A stretch of 64,000 nt of DNA from Novosphingobium capsulatum NBRC 12533 (GTDB taxonomy: Bacteria > Pseudomonadota > Alphaproteobacteria > Sphingomonadales > Sphingomonadaceae): NCBI RefSeq assembly GCF_001598375.1, contig NZ_BCYV01000014.1, positions 124,001 through 188,000 of the forward strand. The letters run 5' to 3'. The notes beneath the pieces were generated by a model. That model was not told the origin of the DNA. It did no database searches and saw nothing but the letters and a program-made list of their open reading frames with translations. The position numbers were made by a program, and so were the translations under genes. Shown in pieces: positions 9,725-18,125 of this stretch. Each line of letters opens with the position of its first letter. The stretch's first letter is position 1.

Positions 9725-10423
9725 ATGACCGAGTCCGGGCCCCTGGTGCTGGTCGTCGAGGACGAGCAGAAAATCGCTGACATCATCCGGGCCTATTTCG
9801 AGCGCGAGGGCTACCGCGTGGTCCGCGCCGCCGATGGGGAGGAAGGCGTCCAGAACCACTACCGGCTGGCCCCGGACCTCGTCATCCTCGATGTCAAGCT
9901 GCCCAAGCTCGATGGGTTTCAGGCCTTGGCGCGGATGCGCGCGCATTCCGACACGCCGATCATCATGGTAACCGCGCTGGGCGAGGATTACGAACGGCTT
10001 GCGGGGTTGCGCATCGGGGCAGACGACTATGTCGTCAAGCCTTTCAATCCGGCCGAACTGGTGGCGAGGTCTGCCGCCGTACTGCGCCGGGCAAGGTCGC
10101 AAAGCGTGCCGCAGCGGCTGCGGATCGGGGTGATCGAGATCGATTGCGATGCGCATCTCGTGTCGGTTTCCGCAGGCGAGGGACCGCGCCGCCTGATCGA
10201 GACGACCATCACGCAATTTCGCTTGCTCGAATATCTCGCCCGCGCGAGCCCGCGGGTGGTCGGTCGTGGCGCGCTGCTTGATGCCTGCCTTCCGGAAGGA
10301 GAGGCGCTCGAACGGACCGTCGACAGCCACCTGTCGAAATTGCGGCGCAAGCTGGAGATGGCCGGGGCCGGCGACGTGCTCGAAAGCGTGCGCGGCGTCG
10401 GCTATCGATTGTCGGCGCGATGA
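9725..10423 (+). CDS. OmpR-family response regulator, AdeR/BaeR-like
   Basis: DNA-binding response regulator of 232 residues. The receiver domain has the acidic pair in VVEDEQ, phospho-acceptor D56 in VILDVKLPK, T83 and K105 in DDYVVKPF. The winged-helix output domain contains LERTVDSHLSKLRRKLE and ends RGVGYRLSAR. Overall resemblance is to AdeR and BaeR, which control RND efflux pumps. No efflux genes are next to it here. The histidine kinase start overlaps the stop by four bases. An ATAG-N6-CTAT operator and a TATAAT box lie just upstream, which ties this pair to the cluster-wide regulon. Confidence 0.92.
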   Translation: MTESGPLVLVVEDEQKIADIIRAYFEREGYRVVRAADGEEGVQNHYRLAPDLVILDVKLPKLDGFQALARMRAHSDTPIIMVTALGEDYERLAGLRIGADDYVVKPFNPAELVARSAAVLRRARSQSVPQRLRIGVIEIDCDAHLVSVSAGEGPRRLIETTITQFRLLEYLARASPRVVGRGALLDACLPEGEALERTVDSHLSKLRRKLEMAGAGDVLESVRGVGYRLSAR

Positions 10424-11592
10424 TGTGGCGCACGCTGCGCCTGCGCACGCAACTGGCGGCGGCGATGATCCTGGCCATCCTGCTGGCCATTCTGTTCGGC
10501 TATGTCGGGCTCAATCTCTTCGCGCGATGGCAAGAGCAGATGATGCTCAATGCGCTCGATCCGGTTGCGCGCCAGACGCTGATGGAGGTCAACGCCGGGG
10601 GAAGGCCGCCGGCGGCAGCCGCTGTCGCGCTCTACAAGGAACGGGTGCGGATCGCGCAGACCATCGACCACGAACAGAGCGTGCTGCTGATCGGATTGGC
10701 TGCGCTGGCATCGATGTTCGGCATCGCGGTTGGCCTGGCGCTGGCCACCCGCCTGGCCCGCCCTATCGAGGCAGTGAGCCATGCGGCGCGCGCGATCACC
10801 TCGGGCGATCTGTCGGCGCGGGCGGCCGAAGGGCCGCCTGGCGCGGGCGAGCTACGGCAATTGCTGTCCGATTTCAACAGCATGGCCGAGGCGCTGGAAG
10901 CCTATGACCGTGATCTGCGCGAAGGCTCTGCGGCCATCGCGCACGAGTTGCGTACCCCGCTGACGATCTTGCGCGGGCGGCTGCAAGGCCAGTTGGATGG
11001 CGTGTTTGCCACCGATGGTCCCGCGATCGCCGCGCTGATCCAGGAAGTGGATCTGCTCGCGCGCATCGTTGAGGATTTGCAGACGCTCAGCCTGGCCAAT
11101 ACCGGCCGTCTCGAACTGAATGTGCGTTTGGCCGATATGGCGCTGCTCGCCGCCACGCACCTGCACGCCCTCGAGCCGATCCTGGCCACGGCCGGTATGC
11201 GCCTGGAAACGCGCCTCGCGCCGACCCTGGTCGAGATGGATGAGCAACGGCTGGGACAGGTCCTGCTCGCGCTTGTCGACAACGCCCGCCGGCATGCCGC
11301 AACAGGTAGGGTGGTCGAAGTCGAAACGAAAATCGATGGTGCCAGCGCCTTGCTGATCATTACCGATCGTGGTCCCGGTCTGCCGTCGCACGAGCCCGAT
11401 CAGGTTTTTCGCCGCTTTTGGCGGGGTGAACCGTCGCGCAGCCGGGTGCACGGAGGCAGTGGCCTTGGCCTCGCCGTGGTGAAAGCGGTTGTCGAGGCGC
11501 ACGGCGGGACAGTCCTGGCAGGCGACCGCCCGGATGGTGGCGCGGTGTTCCACGTACAGTTGCCCCGGCAGCAAAGGCGGGGCAAAGCCTGA
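10420..11592 (+). CDS. Sensor histidine kinase, AdeS/BaeS-like
   Basis: Membrane histidine kinase, 390 residues, partner of the preceding regulator. It has TM helices at about residues 13-35 and 87-109 enclosing a short periplasmic sensor of only about 50 residues, then a HAMP segment, and the H-box AIAHELRTPLT with H175. The ATP-binding domain shows the N-box LVDNARRHA, G1 DRGPGLP, F-box FRRFWR and G2 GGSGLGLAVVK. All catalytic boxes are intact. The four-base overlap with the regulator gene implies coupled translation. A hairpin spanning the stop codon probably ends the transcript. Confidence 0.92.
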   Translation: MMWRTLRLRTQLAAAMILAILLAILFGYVGLNLFARWQEQMMLNALDPVARQTLMEVNAGGRPPAAAAVALYKERVRIAQTIDHEQSVLLIGLAALASMFGIAVGLALATRLARPIEAVSHAARAITSGDLSARAAEGPPGAGELRQLLSDFNSMAEALEAYDRDLREGSAAIAHELRTPLTILRGRLQGQLDGVFATDGPAIAALIQEVDLLARIVEDLQTLSLANTGRLELNVRLADMALLAATHLHALEPILATAGMRLETRLAPTLVEMDEQRLGQVLLALVDNARRHAATGRVVEVETKIDGASALLIITDRGPGLPSHEPDQVFRRFWRGEPSRSRVHGGSGLGLAVVKAVVEAHGGTVLAGDRPDGGAVFHVQLPRQQRRGKA

Positions 11593-11606
11593 TACGCTGC
11601 CCCGCC
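11576..11606. terminator. Hairpin overlapping the histidine-kinase stop codon
   Basis: Nine-base arms GGCGGGGCA (11576-11584) and TGCCCCGCC (11598-11606) with a 13-base loop, between the kinase gene and the convergent aldolase gene. There is no T-run, so termination strength is uncertain. Confidence 0.5.
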
Positions 11607-11626
11607 GTGGCCAAACCGGCAGGACC

Positions 11627-12403
11627 TCAGCTGTCGTAACCGGGCAAGCGGCGATCGAGCTGGCGCAGGAAACCCGGCCAAGCCAGCATCGCCGATTTTG
11701 CGCGTCCGGTACTCACCTGCTGCCGCACTTCTTCCTGCGCAGCGGCTGGCGCAAGCATCACCTTGTCCCGCCCGATCGACAGCGCAGCCACCTGCTGGGC
11801 ACATGCCTTTTCAAGGTAATACATGCCGAGCCACGCTTCTGCCGCCGTTTCTCCCACCGCAAGCGTGCCATGGTTGCGCAGGATCATGGTCTTCTTGTCC
11901 CCCAGGTCGGCGACGATCCGCTTGCGCTCCTCAAGGTTGAGCGCGATCCCTTCATACCCGTGGTAGCTGATCGAGGGCAGCGCGATGAGCGCATGCTGAG
12001 TCAGCGGCAGAAGCCCCTCGCTATGGGTGGACACGGCAACGCCGTGATCGGAGTGGAGGTGCATGACGAAACGGGCGTCTTCGCGCGCGCCGTGGATCGC
12101 CGAATGGATCGTGAAGCCGGCCGGGTTGACCTTGTATGGCGTCGGCTCGATGATCTTGCCGTCCAGATCGATCTTGACCAGCGACGAGGCCGTGATCTCT
12201 TCGAAAAACATCCCATAGGGATTGATCAGGAAGTGGTGATCATCCCCGGGCAGTCGCGCCGAAATGTGGGTATAGATCGCGTCATCCCAGCCGTGCAGGG
12301 CGACAAGCCGATAGAGCGCGGCCAGCTCTACGCGGATCTGCCATTCCTGCGATGCGGTATCGGTCTGTGCGGCTGTCCGGTCTGCCGGGGCGAGCGTGTC
12401 CAT
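11627..12403 (-). CDS. Class II aldolase/adducin family protein
   Basis: Zinc-dependent aldolase-fold protein, 258 residues. The metal-site histidines are in MHLHSDHG and RNHGTL. The conserved NPAGFTIHSAIHGARED and INPYGMFFEE stretches place it with the 250-270 residue class II aldolase/adducin proteins common in catabolic clusters, not with classic fuculose-phosphate aldolase. It could perform a retro-aldol cleavage or a decarboxylation. The ATG at 12403 has AGGAG six bases upstream and is preferred over one seven codons earlier. It is divergent from the amidohydrolase gene, with a weak operator 20 bases upstream of its start. It is clearly paralogous to the protein at 43121-43891 (shared NPAGFTIHSAIH, ASSLVKID, MILRNHGTL). 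Confidence 0.87.
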   Translation of the reverse strand: MDTLAPADRTAAQTDTASQEWQIRVELAALYRLVALHGWDDAIYTHISARLPGDDHHFLINPYGMFFEEITASSLVKIDLDGKIIEPTPYKVNPAGFTIHSAIHGAREDARFVMHLHSDHGVAVSTHSEGLLPLTQHALIALPSISYHGYEGIALNLEERKRIVADLGDKKTMILRNHGTLAVGETAAEAWLGMYYLEKACAQQVAALSIGRDKVMLAPAAAQEEVRQQVSTGRAKSAMLAWPGFLRQLDRRLPGYDS

Positions 12404-12423
12404 TTCAGTTCTCCTGTCCATCA

Positions 12424-12437
12424 ATCGCTATCGTTAT
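12424..12437. promoter_or_regulatory. Degenerate operator copy (site B')
   Basis: Read on the minus strand this is ATAA-CGATAG-CGAT, two mismatches from the ATAG-N6-CTAT motif, with the same CGATAG centre as the exact copy 111 bases away. It sits 20 bases before the class II aldolase start, so each divergent gene has one copy. Confidence 0.4.
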
Positions 12438-12493
12438 TGCAACCGCGGCGCTGATCTCGGCTGGGCCTCGCCGCGCCCAGTTTCCGGGCCGCT

Positions 12494-12508
12494 ATGCGTA
12501 GTACGCAT
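12494..12508. promoter_or_regulatory. Perfect 15-base palindrome, possible second operator
   Basis: ATGCGTA-G-TACGCAT is a perfect palindrome in the middle of the divergent aldolase/amidohydrolase gap. It is unlike the ATAG-N6-CTAT sites and I noticed no second copy. It probably binds a different regulator. Confidence 0.5.
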
Positions 12509-12534
12509 GCTACCGCACCGGCTTGACCCAATCA

Positions 12535-12548
12535 ATAGCGATAGCTAT
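12535..12548. promoter_or_regulatory. Operator-like palindrome (site B)
   Basis: ATAG-CGATAG-CTAT, extended by one base each side to AATAG...CTATT. It lies between a TTGACC box (12523-12528) and a TATTAA box (12546-12551) that are 17 bases apart, so a bound protein would occlude the promoter of the amidohydrolase gene. Confidence 0.7.
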
Positions 12549-12602
12549 TAATATGCGTGCCCGCCGCTTTGCCGGCCCGGAACCGCATTTCACAGGGTCA
12601 AG

Positions 12603-13724
12603 ATGGCCGAGGCGCTGGGGCAGGGGCGGTGTTTGGCCACAGCAAAGGACAGCGATAGCATGGGGCTGGGTAACGCAGCGCGGATAATGCCGCGCGAGGA
12701 CGCGATCGATCCCGATCTGCCGATCATCGATCCGCACCATCATCTTTGGCAGGATCATCCCGAAAGCCACTATGCGGCAAAGGCGGTGCATCCGTTCAAC
12801 GATATCTTTGTCCAAGACCCTGTGTATCTGCGCGACGAGTTCGTGGCGGACTTGCGCACCGGCCATAACATCATCGCCACGGTCTATGTCGAATGCGGCG
12901 CATTCTACCACGAACACGGATCGGAGAACGATCGCGCGCTGGGTGAGATCGAACGGGTCGTGGAAATCGCGCAGGCAGGCGCGGGCGATCCTTCGGGAGG
13001 CCAGCCGTGCGCGGCGATCGTGGGCTATGTCGATCTGACCAGCGATGATGCCGCTGCGGCGCTGGCGCGCGCGAAAGCGGCCGGCGCGGGCAAGCTGCGC
13101 GGCATCCGCAACATCGGCCCGCATGACGACGAACGCGTGCTCGGCCCGGTCGCCCCAGCGCCCCGTGGGCTCTATGGCAGCGACGCCTTTCGGCGCGGCT
13201 TTGCCGCATTGGCCGAGGCAGATCTCTCGTTCGATGCCTGGGTATTCGCGCCGCAGATCGGGGAAGTGACGGACCTCGCCCGTGCGTTTCCGCACGTGCC
13301 GATCATGCTGGATCACGTTGGCACGCCGCTGGGGATCGCGCGGCATCGCGGCACGCTGGCAGCGACCTTTCCCGATTGGCAACGCGCCATCCGGGAACTG
13401 GCGACCTGCCCCAACGTCCACGTCAAGTTGGGCGGGCTGGGCATGCCCTTCACGATGCTCGACGGCCTCGGACCCACGCAACGCGTTGGCTCCGAGACTC
13501 TCGCACGCCTGTGGCAGCCCTATATCGAAAGCTGCATCGAAGCCTTTGGGCCGGACCGTGCGCTGTTCGAAAGCAACTTCCCGGTCGACCGCTGGGGCGC
13601 AGACTATGTCGAAACCTGGAACGCGTTCAAACGTCTGACGCGGTCCGCCTCGGCAGACGAGAAATCGTGGCTGTTCGCGCGCTCTGCTGCCAAATTCTAT
13701 CGTCTCGACGTTCCCATCGCCTAA
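12603..13724 (+). CDS. Amidohydrolase (TIM-barrel, amidohydrolase_2 family)
   Basis: Metal-dependent hydrolase or decarboxylase, up to 373 residues. IIDPHHHLW at about residues 41-49 supplies the HxH metal ligands at the end of strand 1. IMLDHVG carries a later histidine and LFESNFPVDRW the C-terminal aspartate region. This group includes lactonases and decarboxylases of aromatic catabolism and sugar lactonases. The substrate here is unknown. The start is uncertain: ATG 12603 has a weak AGGG, and ATG 12660 has AAGGA ten bases upstream. It is divergent from the class II aldolase across a gap with three palindromes. A strong hairpin follows the stop. Confidence 0.85.
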   Translation: MAEALGQGRCLATAKDSDSMGLGNAARIMPREDAIDPDLPIIDPHHHLWQDHPESHYAAKAVHPFNDIFVQDPVYLRDEFVADLRTGHNIIATVYVECGAFYHEHGSENDRALGEIERVVEIAQAGAGDPSGGQPCAAIVGYVDLTSDDAAAALARAKAAGAGKLRGIRNIGPHDDERVLGPVAPAPRGLYGSDAFRRGFAALAEADLSFDAWVFAPQIGEVTDLARAFPHVPIMLDHVGTPLGIARHRGTLAATFPDWQRAIRELATCPNVHVKLGGLGMPFTMLDGLGPTQRVGSETLARLWQPYIESCIEAFGPDRALFESNFPVDRWGADYVETWNAFKRLTRSASADEKSWLFARSAAKFYRLDVPIA

Positions 13725-13769
13725 CATACCCTCGACCGCCAGAAACGGTCCTGTTGCGCGCCCTAATAA

Positions 13770-13806
13770 GAAGGCCTGCCCCGGCATGCGGTCGGAGCAG
13801 GCCTTC
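13770..13806. terminator. Bidirectional hairpin between convergent genes
   Basis: Perfect ten-base arms GAAGGCCTGC and GCAGGCCTTC with a 17-base loop, between the amidohydrolase and the cupin gene that converge here. Confidence 0.7.
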
Positions 13807-13845
13807 TCGCGACGGCGGTCTGCGCGCCTGCCTCTCAGGCGGGGA

Positions 13846-14196
13846 TTACGCCAGCCGCAGGCAGAACCGCTTCTCCACCGGTTCGGTCACTTTCCAGGTC
13901 CCGGTGAACCCTGCCTCGACCATGAAGGCATCCCCGGCCTTGACGCTGACCGTCTCGCCGCCATCCGCCGTCAGTTCGATCGCGCCTGCGATCAGATAGA
14001 TATATTCGTGATAGGGCGTGTTTTCGGAATGCCAGGTGCCGGTGGTGGAATGCCAGGTGCCGGTCACCATGGTCTTGTCTGCCGTCTGGAATTCGAGCCA
14101 CGTCTTCATCGTGGGAGACCCTTCCACAGGTTTCCAGTTGTCAGACGGGTTAGGATTGAAGAGCCCGGTTTCCGGGGCCGAAATTGCAACGCTCAT
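13846..14196 (-). CDS. Small cupin-domain protein (DUF861/cupin_3 type)
   Basis: Single beta-barrel cupin of 116 residues. The HEYIYLIAGAIELTADGG stretch and GDAFMVEAGFTGTWKV match the two cupin motifs, and the group resembles the ureidoglycolate-lyase-like COG3450 cupins. Such proteins bind a metal or small acid and often act as isomerases or accessory proteins in catabolic operons. An in-frame tandem duplication (TGTWHST then TGTWHSE) sits just before the first cupin motif. It ends at a strong hairpin and lies upstream-to-downstream with the aldehyde dehydrogenase on the same strand, 79 bases apart. Function is not assignable. Confidence 0.82.
   Translation of the reverse strand: MSVAISAPETGLFNPNPSDNWKPVEGSPTMKTWLEFQTADKTMVTGTWHSTTGTWHSENTPYHEYIYLIAGAIELTADGGETVSVKAGDAFMVEAGFTGTWKVTEPVEKRFCLRLA
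14026..14064 (-). repeat. 21-base in-frame tandem repeat inside the cupin gene
   Basis: The 18-base block starting GGAATGCCAGG recurs at 14026-14043 and 14047-14064, giving a 21-base period and a repeated seven-residue unit in the protein. The exact DNA match suggests a recent duplication. Confidence 0.8.
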
Positions 14197-14275
14197 ATCG
14201 CATCCTTTTCATGCGTGCTGGGTCAGGTCGATTTGGAATTGTGGGAGAAATTATTCAGCGCTGCGCGGCGCAGGT

Positions 14276-15703
14276 TTAACCCTGGCCGGCATAACCCAGC
14301 ACGGCCTTGACCTCGACGAACTCGTGGAAGCCGAAATCGCCCCATTCGCGGCCATTGCCGCTGCGCTTGTAGCCGCCGAATGGCGCCATCAGATCGCGCG
14401 CGCCATTGATCGATACCTGGCCCGCGCGCATCCTGGCTGCCACCTTGCGCGCCGTTTCGATATCTGCCCCGCTGACATAGGCGGCGAGCCCGTATTCGGT
14501 GTCGTTGCCGATTTCGATTGCCTCGTCGAGCGTCTGGTAGGCCATGATCGACAGGACGGGACCGAAGATTTCCTCCCGCGCGATGGTCATGTCAGGCGTC
14601 ACGTTGGCGAACACCGTGGGCTGGACATAATAGCCCTTGTCCAGGCCTTCGGGGCGCGCGACCCCGCCGGCGACCAGCGTGGCGCCTTCATCGATGCCTG
14701 ACTGGATAAGCCCGCGAATCTTGTCGAACTGGGCCTGCGAGGCAACGGGGCCGATCTGGGCGTTGCCATCAGGCGGCCCGACCGTGATGCTGCTTGCGGC
14801 AGCCCGCGCACTCTCGATCGCTTCGGCCATGCGCGCGGCCGGCACGAGCATGCGCGACGGCGCATTGCAGGACTGGCCGGAGTTGATCATCATGCCCTGC
14901 ACGCCGCCGGCAACGCTTTGCGGCAGATAGGCATCGTCGAGCACGATGTGCGGGCTCTTGCCGCCCAGTTCCTGCGCCACCCGCTTGACGGTTGCGGCGG
15001 CGTTGCGCGCCACTTCGATGCCTGCCCGCGTCGATCCGGTGAACGACACCATGTCGACTTCGGGATGCGAGGAAAGCGGCACGCCCACACCAATGCCGTC
15101 GCCATGAACCAGGTTGAACACGCCAGCGGGAAGCCCGGCGGCCTCCAGAATCTCGGTAAAGATCTGCGCGGAAAAGGGTGCGATCTCCGATGGCTTGAGC
15201 ACCATGGTGCAGCCTGTGGCAATGGCCGGCGCCACTTTGCAGGTGATCTGGTTGAGCGGCCAGTTCCACGGCGTGATCAGGCCGCAGACCCCGATCGGCT
15301 CGCGCGCGATCAGCGTCTGTCCGCGCTCCTGGGTGAATGGAAACGTCTTGAGAATTTCCAGTGCGGTGGCGAGGTGCGCCAGCCCGATCTGCACCTGGGC
15401 ATTGCGCGCCAGCGAGACCGGCGCCCCCATTTCCTCGGTCACGGCGGCGGCAAGATCGTCGGCGCGCTTCTGGTATTCCGCCAGAATGCTGCCCAGGATG
15501 GCGAGCCGGTCTTCCCGGCTGGTGGCAGACCAGCCAGGAAAAGCGCGCCGCGCCGCGTGAACGGCCTTGTCGACGTCGGCAGCGGTGCCCAGCGCAATAC
15601 GGCCGGCGACCGCCTCGGTCGCGGGATTGAGGACATCGAGGGTCTCTTGGCCTGCCGGTTCAACCCATTGGCCGTCGATGTAAAATCGTGTGTACTCGCG
15701 CAT
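14276..15703 (-). CDS. NAD(P)-dependent aldehyde dehydrogenase
   Basis: Oxidises an aldehyde to the carboxylic acid. It is 475 residues, normal for the ALDH superfamily. PWNWPLNQ is the substrate and cofactor entry motif, FTGSTRAGIEV the cofactor loop, QELGGKSPHIV holds the general-base glutamate, and NSGQSCNAPSRM the catalytic cysteine. EEIFGPVLSIM and the C-terminal GPFGGYKRSGNGREWG-like segment are intact. The ATG at 15703 (MREYTRFYIDG) has GAGGAG close upstream. A variant operator lies about 60 bases upstream, so it probably has its own promoter instead of depending on the P450 gene. A product aldehyde of the class II aldolase or P450 is a plausible substrate (inference). Confidence 0.94.
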   Translation of the reverse strand: MREYTRFYIDGQWVEPAGQETLDVLNPATEAVAGRIALGTAADVDKAVHAARRAFPGWSATSREDRLAILGSILAEYQKRADDLAAAVTEEMGAPVSLARNAQVQIGLAHLATALEILKTFPFTQERGQTLIAREPIGVCGLITPWNWPLNQITCKVAPAIATGCTMVLKPSEIAPFSAQIFTEILEAAGLPAGVFNLVHGDGIGVGVPLSSHPEVDMVSFTGSTRAGIEVARNAAATVKRVAQELGGKSPHIVLDDAYLPQSVAGGVQGMMINSGQSCNAPSRMLVPAARMAEAIESARAAASSITVGPPDGNAQIGPVASQAQFDKIRGLIQSGIDEGATLVAGGVARPEGLDKGYYVQPTVFANVTPDMTIAREEIFGPVLSIMAYQTLDEAIEIGNDTEYGLAAYVSGADIETARKVAARMRAGQVSINGARDLMAPFGGYKRSGNGREWGDFGFHEFVEVKAVLGYAGQG

Positions 15704-15763
15704 GTCGGCTCCTCTCAAATCGGCGTGCCCGCGGTTCATCCGAACCAGGCGGGGTGGTTGTAT

Positions 15764-15776
15764 ATAGGGTAGCTAT
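15764..15776. promoter_or_regulatory. Variant operator with five-base spacer (site C)
   Basis: ATAG-GGTAG-CTAT, the same half-sites as the cluster motif but one base closer together. It lies upstream of the aldehyde dehydrogenase and between its start and the P450 stop. The changed spacing should weaken or alter binding. Confidence 0.45.
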
Positions 15777-15826
15777 CAATATCGTTGTTGGTCGTGCTGG
15801 CGCTGCGTCGGCAAGGCGTTGTGCAG

Positions 15827-17104
15827 TCAGGTTGCTGGCACGAGGCGAAGCGGAAAGCGCTCCATCTGGCCCATGGCGTGCGCCGGAATCCATTCCGGCG
15901 CTGCCGTTCCGGGGGTGAGCGTCAGGCCGCGGGCCATTACCGCGTCGAGCAGCACTTCGATCAGCATCACGGCCACATACCGGCCGGGGCAAATGTGCTG
16001 GCCACCGCCGAACGTCGTGCTGCCCTTGCGCGAGCGATCGAGGTCGAAGCGCAGCGGGTCGGTCACAGCCGCTGGGTCGAAGCCGCCGATGCCCCACATC
16101 AGCGAGACGATCGCGCCGCGCGGTATGCGCACGCCCGCGAAGATGACCTCCTCCATCGCCCAGCGGGGCAGGTGGATCACGGGCGGCTCGATGCGCAATG
16201 CTTCGAAGATGGCACTGGTCACAAGTTGCCGGTCAGCAACCACCCGCGCCAGGGCGTGTGGATTTTTCAGCAGCGCGAACAGCGTGTTGGCGGCGCCAAG
16301 GGCCGCGGTATGAAAACCGTCGATCAGGTTGCCGGCCAGCATGGCGCCAACGTCGCGCGGAACGATTCCCGCCTCGTCGGGATCGTCCGGCAGATCGATC
16401 CGCCGGAGGTCGTCGGCCAAGGCAACGACGAAGAGATTCTCGCCCCGACGAAGGCTGCGCTCGGCCGCTGCCCTGATCACGCGCCAATATCCGCGCATGG
16501 CGTTGTCGAGCACGATGTAGTCTTCGGCGTTTCGGTCGAAGTGAAAAAGCCGGGTCAGGTCCTGCGTATAGGCCTGCATCGCCACGATTTCGTCGGCGTC
16601 CATCTCCAGCATGCGGCCCCAGAACCCGCAGGTGAGCCGTTCGGCGACGTCGCTCACGACGTCTATCTCGCCAAAAGGCGCAAGATCATCGAGGATTTGC
16701 TGTACGGTTTCCTCCGCCACCGGCCGCATCGCGCTCACCTCTTTGGGGCCGAGGCGGGAAACCAGCGCCTTGCGCACCGGCCGATGGATCGGCGGATTGG
16801 CGGTGAAGACCTGGTTTGCCACCACGCGCGCGACTTCGGCACCCAATGGCGGCGTGGGATCGTCCATCCGCGTGAGCGATTCGCCAAACAGCACCCCGGC
16901 GGGAACGTTGCCGATCTGGGGCAGGGCGCCCAGTTTCTGCAAATCAGCATTGCGGAAAACCGCCAGGTTCCCGTCCTGGTCCTGAAGGAAACGAGGCTCC
17001 GGGCCGGCAAAAACGCGCTCTGCAAAGGGGCGGATGCTATCGCGGCCGCCGGTGAAACCGAACTCGGCAAGCGTTCCCAGGCTTCCGATCTCGACACTGT
17101 CCAT
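15827..17104 (-). CDS. Cytochrome P450 (atypical I-helix), module A
   Basis: Heme-thiolate monooxygenase, 425 residues, soluble bacterial size. The heme loop FGGGQHICPGRY places the cysteine at about residue 372, and EALR is the K-helix ExxR. The I-helix reads NLIDGFHTAAL: the usual (A/G)-G-x-(D/E)-T becomes D-G-F-H-T, so the acid before the proton-relay threonine is a histidine. The same block occurs in the second P450 at 45210-46490. The ATG at 17104 has AAGGG nine bases upstream. No ferredoxin or reductase gene is nearby. It is divergent from a class II aldolase gene across an exact operator. Likely role: hydroxylation in module A, substrate unknown. Confidence 0.9.
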   Translation of the reverse strand: MDSVEIGSLGTLAEFGFTGGRDSIRPFAERVFAGPEPRFLQDQDGNLAVFRNADLQKLGALPQIGNVPAGVLFGESLTRMDDPTPPLGAEVARVVANQVFTANPPIHRPVRKALVSRLGPKEVSAMRPVAEETVQQILDDLAPFGEIDVVSDVAERLTCGFWGRMLEMDADEIVAMQAYTQDLTRLFHFDRNAEDYIVLDNAMRGYWRVIRAAAERSLRRGENLFVVALADDLRRIDLPDDPDEAGIVPRDVGAMLAGNLIDGFHTAALGAANTLFALLKNPHALARVVADRQLVTSAIFEALRIEPPVIHLPRWAMEEVIFAGVRIPRGAIVSLMWGIGGFDPAAVTDPLRFDLDRSRKGSTTFGGGQHICPGRYVAVMLIEVLLDAVMARGLTLTPGTAAPEWIPAHAMGQMERFPLRLVPAT

Positions 17105-17164
17105 TCGTCGCATCCCTTCTCGTCAAGCGCAGCGGCAGAGTAGCGCATGCAGTCGACATAAACA

Positions 17165-17178
17165 ATAGTCTGGACTAT
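17165..17178. promoter_or_regulatory. Operator-like perfect palindrome (site D)
   Basis: ATAG-TCTGGA-CTAT, extended to AATAGTC-TG-GACTATT with seven-base perfect arms. It is the most symmetric copy of the motif. It lies between the divergent P450 (start 17104) and aldolase (start 17269) genes and could control both. Confidence 0.75.
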
Positions 17179-17268
17179 TCTATTGGCTGCGGTATCTGTG
17201 CATCTGGATGGAGCGAATCGTGCCTTTGAGAGGCGCTTTCGGCGGCGCGTTTCGCGCAAGGAGGGCTC

Positions 17269-17916
17269 ATGAGCGATCAAACCGAAAAGCAGGCAAGAAA
17301 CCAGCTGGCAGAGGCTTACCGACGGGTTGTGGACCTCGGCCTGACCGAGCTGTCCTCGGGAAACCTGAGTGTCCGTTTCGGTAATGGCATGCTTATTTCA
17401 CCGGCGGGCGCTGATGGCGACAATATTTGCGAGGAGAGCATTGTCTACGTCAACGCATCGGGGGACTGGGACAAAAGTCTCGATCCGTCGAGCGAGTGGC
17501 AGTTGCATGCCGGCATATATCGCAACGATGTCAATACCACAGCAATCGTGCACACGCACTCCGACAATTGTGTTGCGGTGTCGTGCCATTGCCATTCGTT
17601 GCCGCCGTTTCACTACCTTGTCGGCCTGTTCGGTGGGGACGACGTTCCGTGCGTGCCGTATTCGACCTTTGGCAGCGAAACGCTGGCGCAAGATGTCTCG
17701 CACGCGCTGATCGACCGCTACGCCTGCCTCATGGCCAACCACGGCATGACCGCGCGCGGGCCTTCGATGCCCATTGCGATGATGTTCGCCCATCGGCTCG
17801 AGATCCTTTGCCGGCAATATCTCCTGGCGCAACAGTTGGGTGAGCCAAACCACCTGACGGCCGAAGATATGGATGCGTTTCGAGAAAAGATCTCGAAGAT
17901 TTCCTATGGACGATAG
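17269..17916 (+). CDS. Class II aldolase, fuculose-phosphate-aldolase type
   Basis: Zinc aldolase of 215 residues, the size of L-fuculose-1-phosphate aldolase. SSGNLSVR is the phosphate/substrate-binding loop, VHTHSDN carries two zinc histidines, and MANHGM the third. The SEWQLHAGIYR segment supplies the acidic base region. It would cleave a phosphorylated sugar-like substrate to DHAP or a related ketone plus an aldehyde. A PfkB kinase is encoded two genes downstream and could supply the phosphorylated substrate. It is divergent from the P450 and is only distantly related to the two longer aldolases of the window. Confidence 0.88.
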   Translation: MSDQTEKQARNQLAEAYRRVVDLGLTELSSGNLSVRFGNGMLISPAGADGDNICEESIVYVNASGDWDKSLDPSSEWQLHAGIYRNDVNTTAIVHTHSDNCVAVSCHCHSLPPFHYLVGLFGGDDVPCVPYSTFGSETLAQDVSHALIDRYACLMANHGMTARGPSMPIAMMFAHRLEILCRQYLLAQQLGEPNHLTAEDMDAFREKISKISYGR

Positions 17917-18096
17917 GGTATATCTTCTTCTGGCGGAATTTTCCGTAACCGACTGAAAATTATATGCACTGCTGTATTTTGCTGAAAGCTGATGAGTGCG
18001 TGATTTTATTATGTCGACCGTAGCGGATGATTTCCGTCGTTTCGTTGCAGATGGGGTTGGCCTGGTTCGATATTTCCGATCTTTGCGGAAAGCGAA

Positions 18097-18125
18097 TTGA
18101 CAATCTCACAAGCTCAAAATTACAT
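18097..18125 (+). promoter_or_regulatory. Predicted promoter of the aminotransferase operon
   Basis: A consensus TTGACA box (18097-18102), 17 bases, then TTACAT (18120-18125). The last two bases are shared with the ATAG half of operator E, so the operator occupies the -10 region. Genes downstream: aminotransferase, PfkB kinase, TetR and MFS. Confidence 0.6.
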
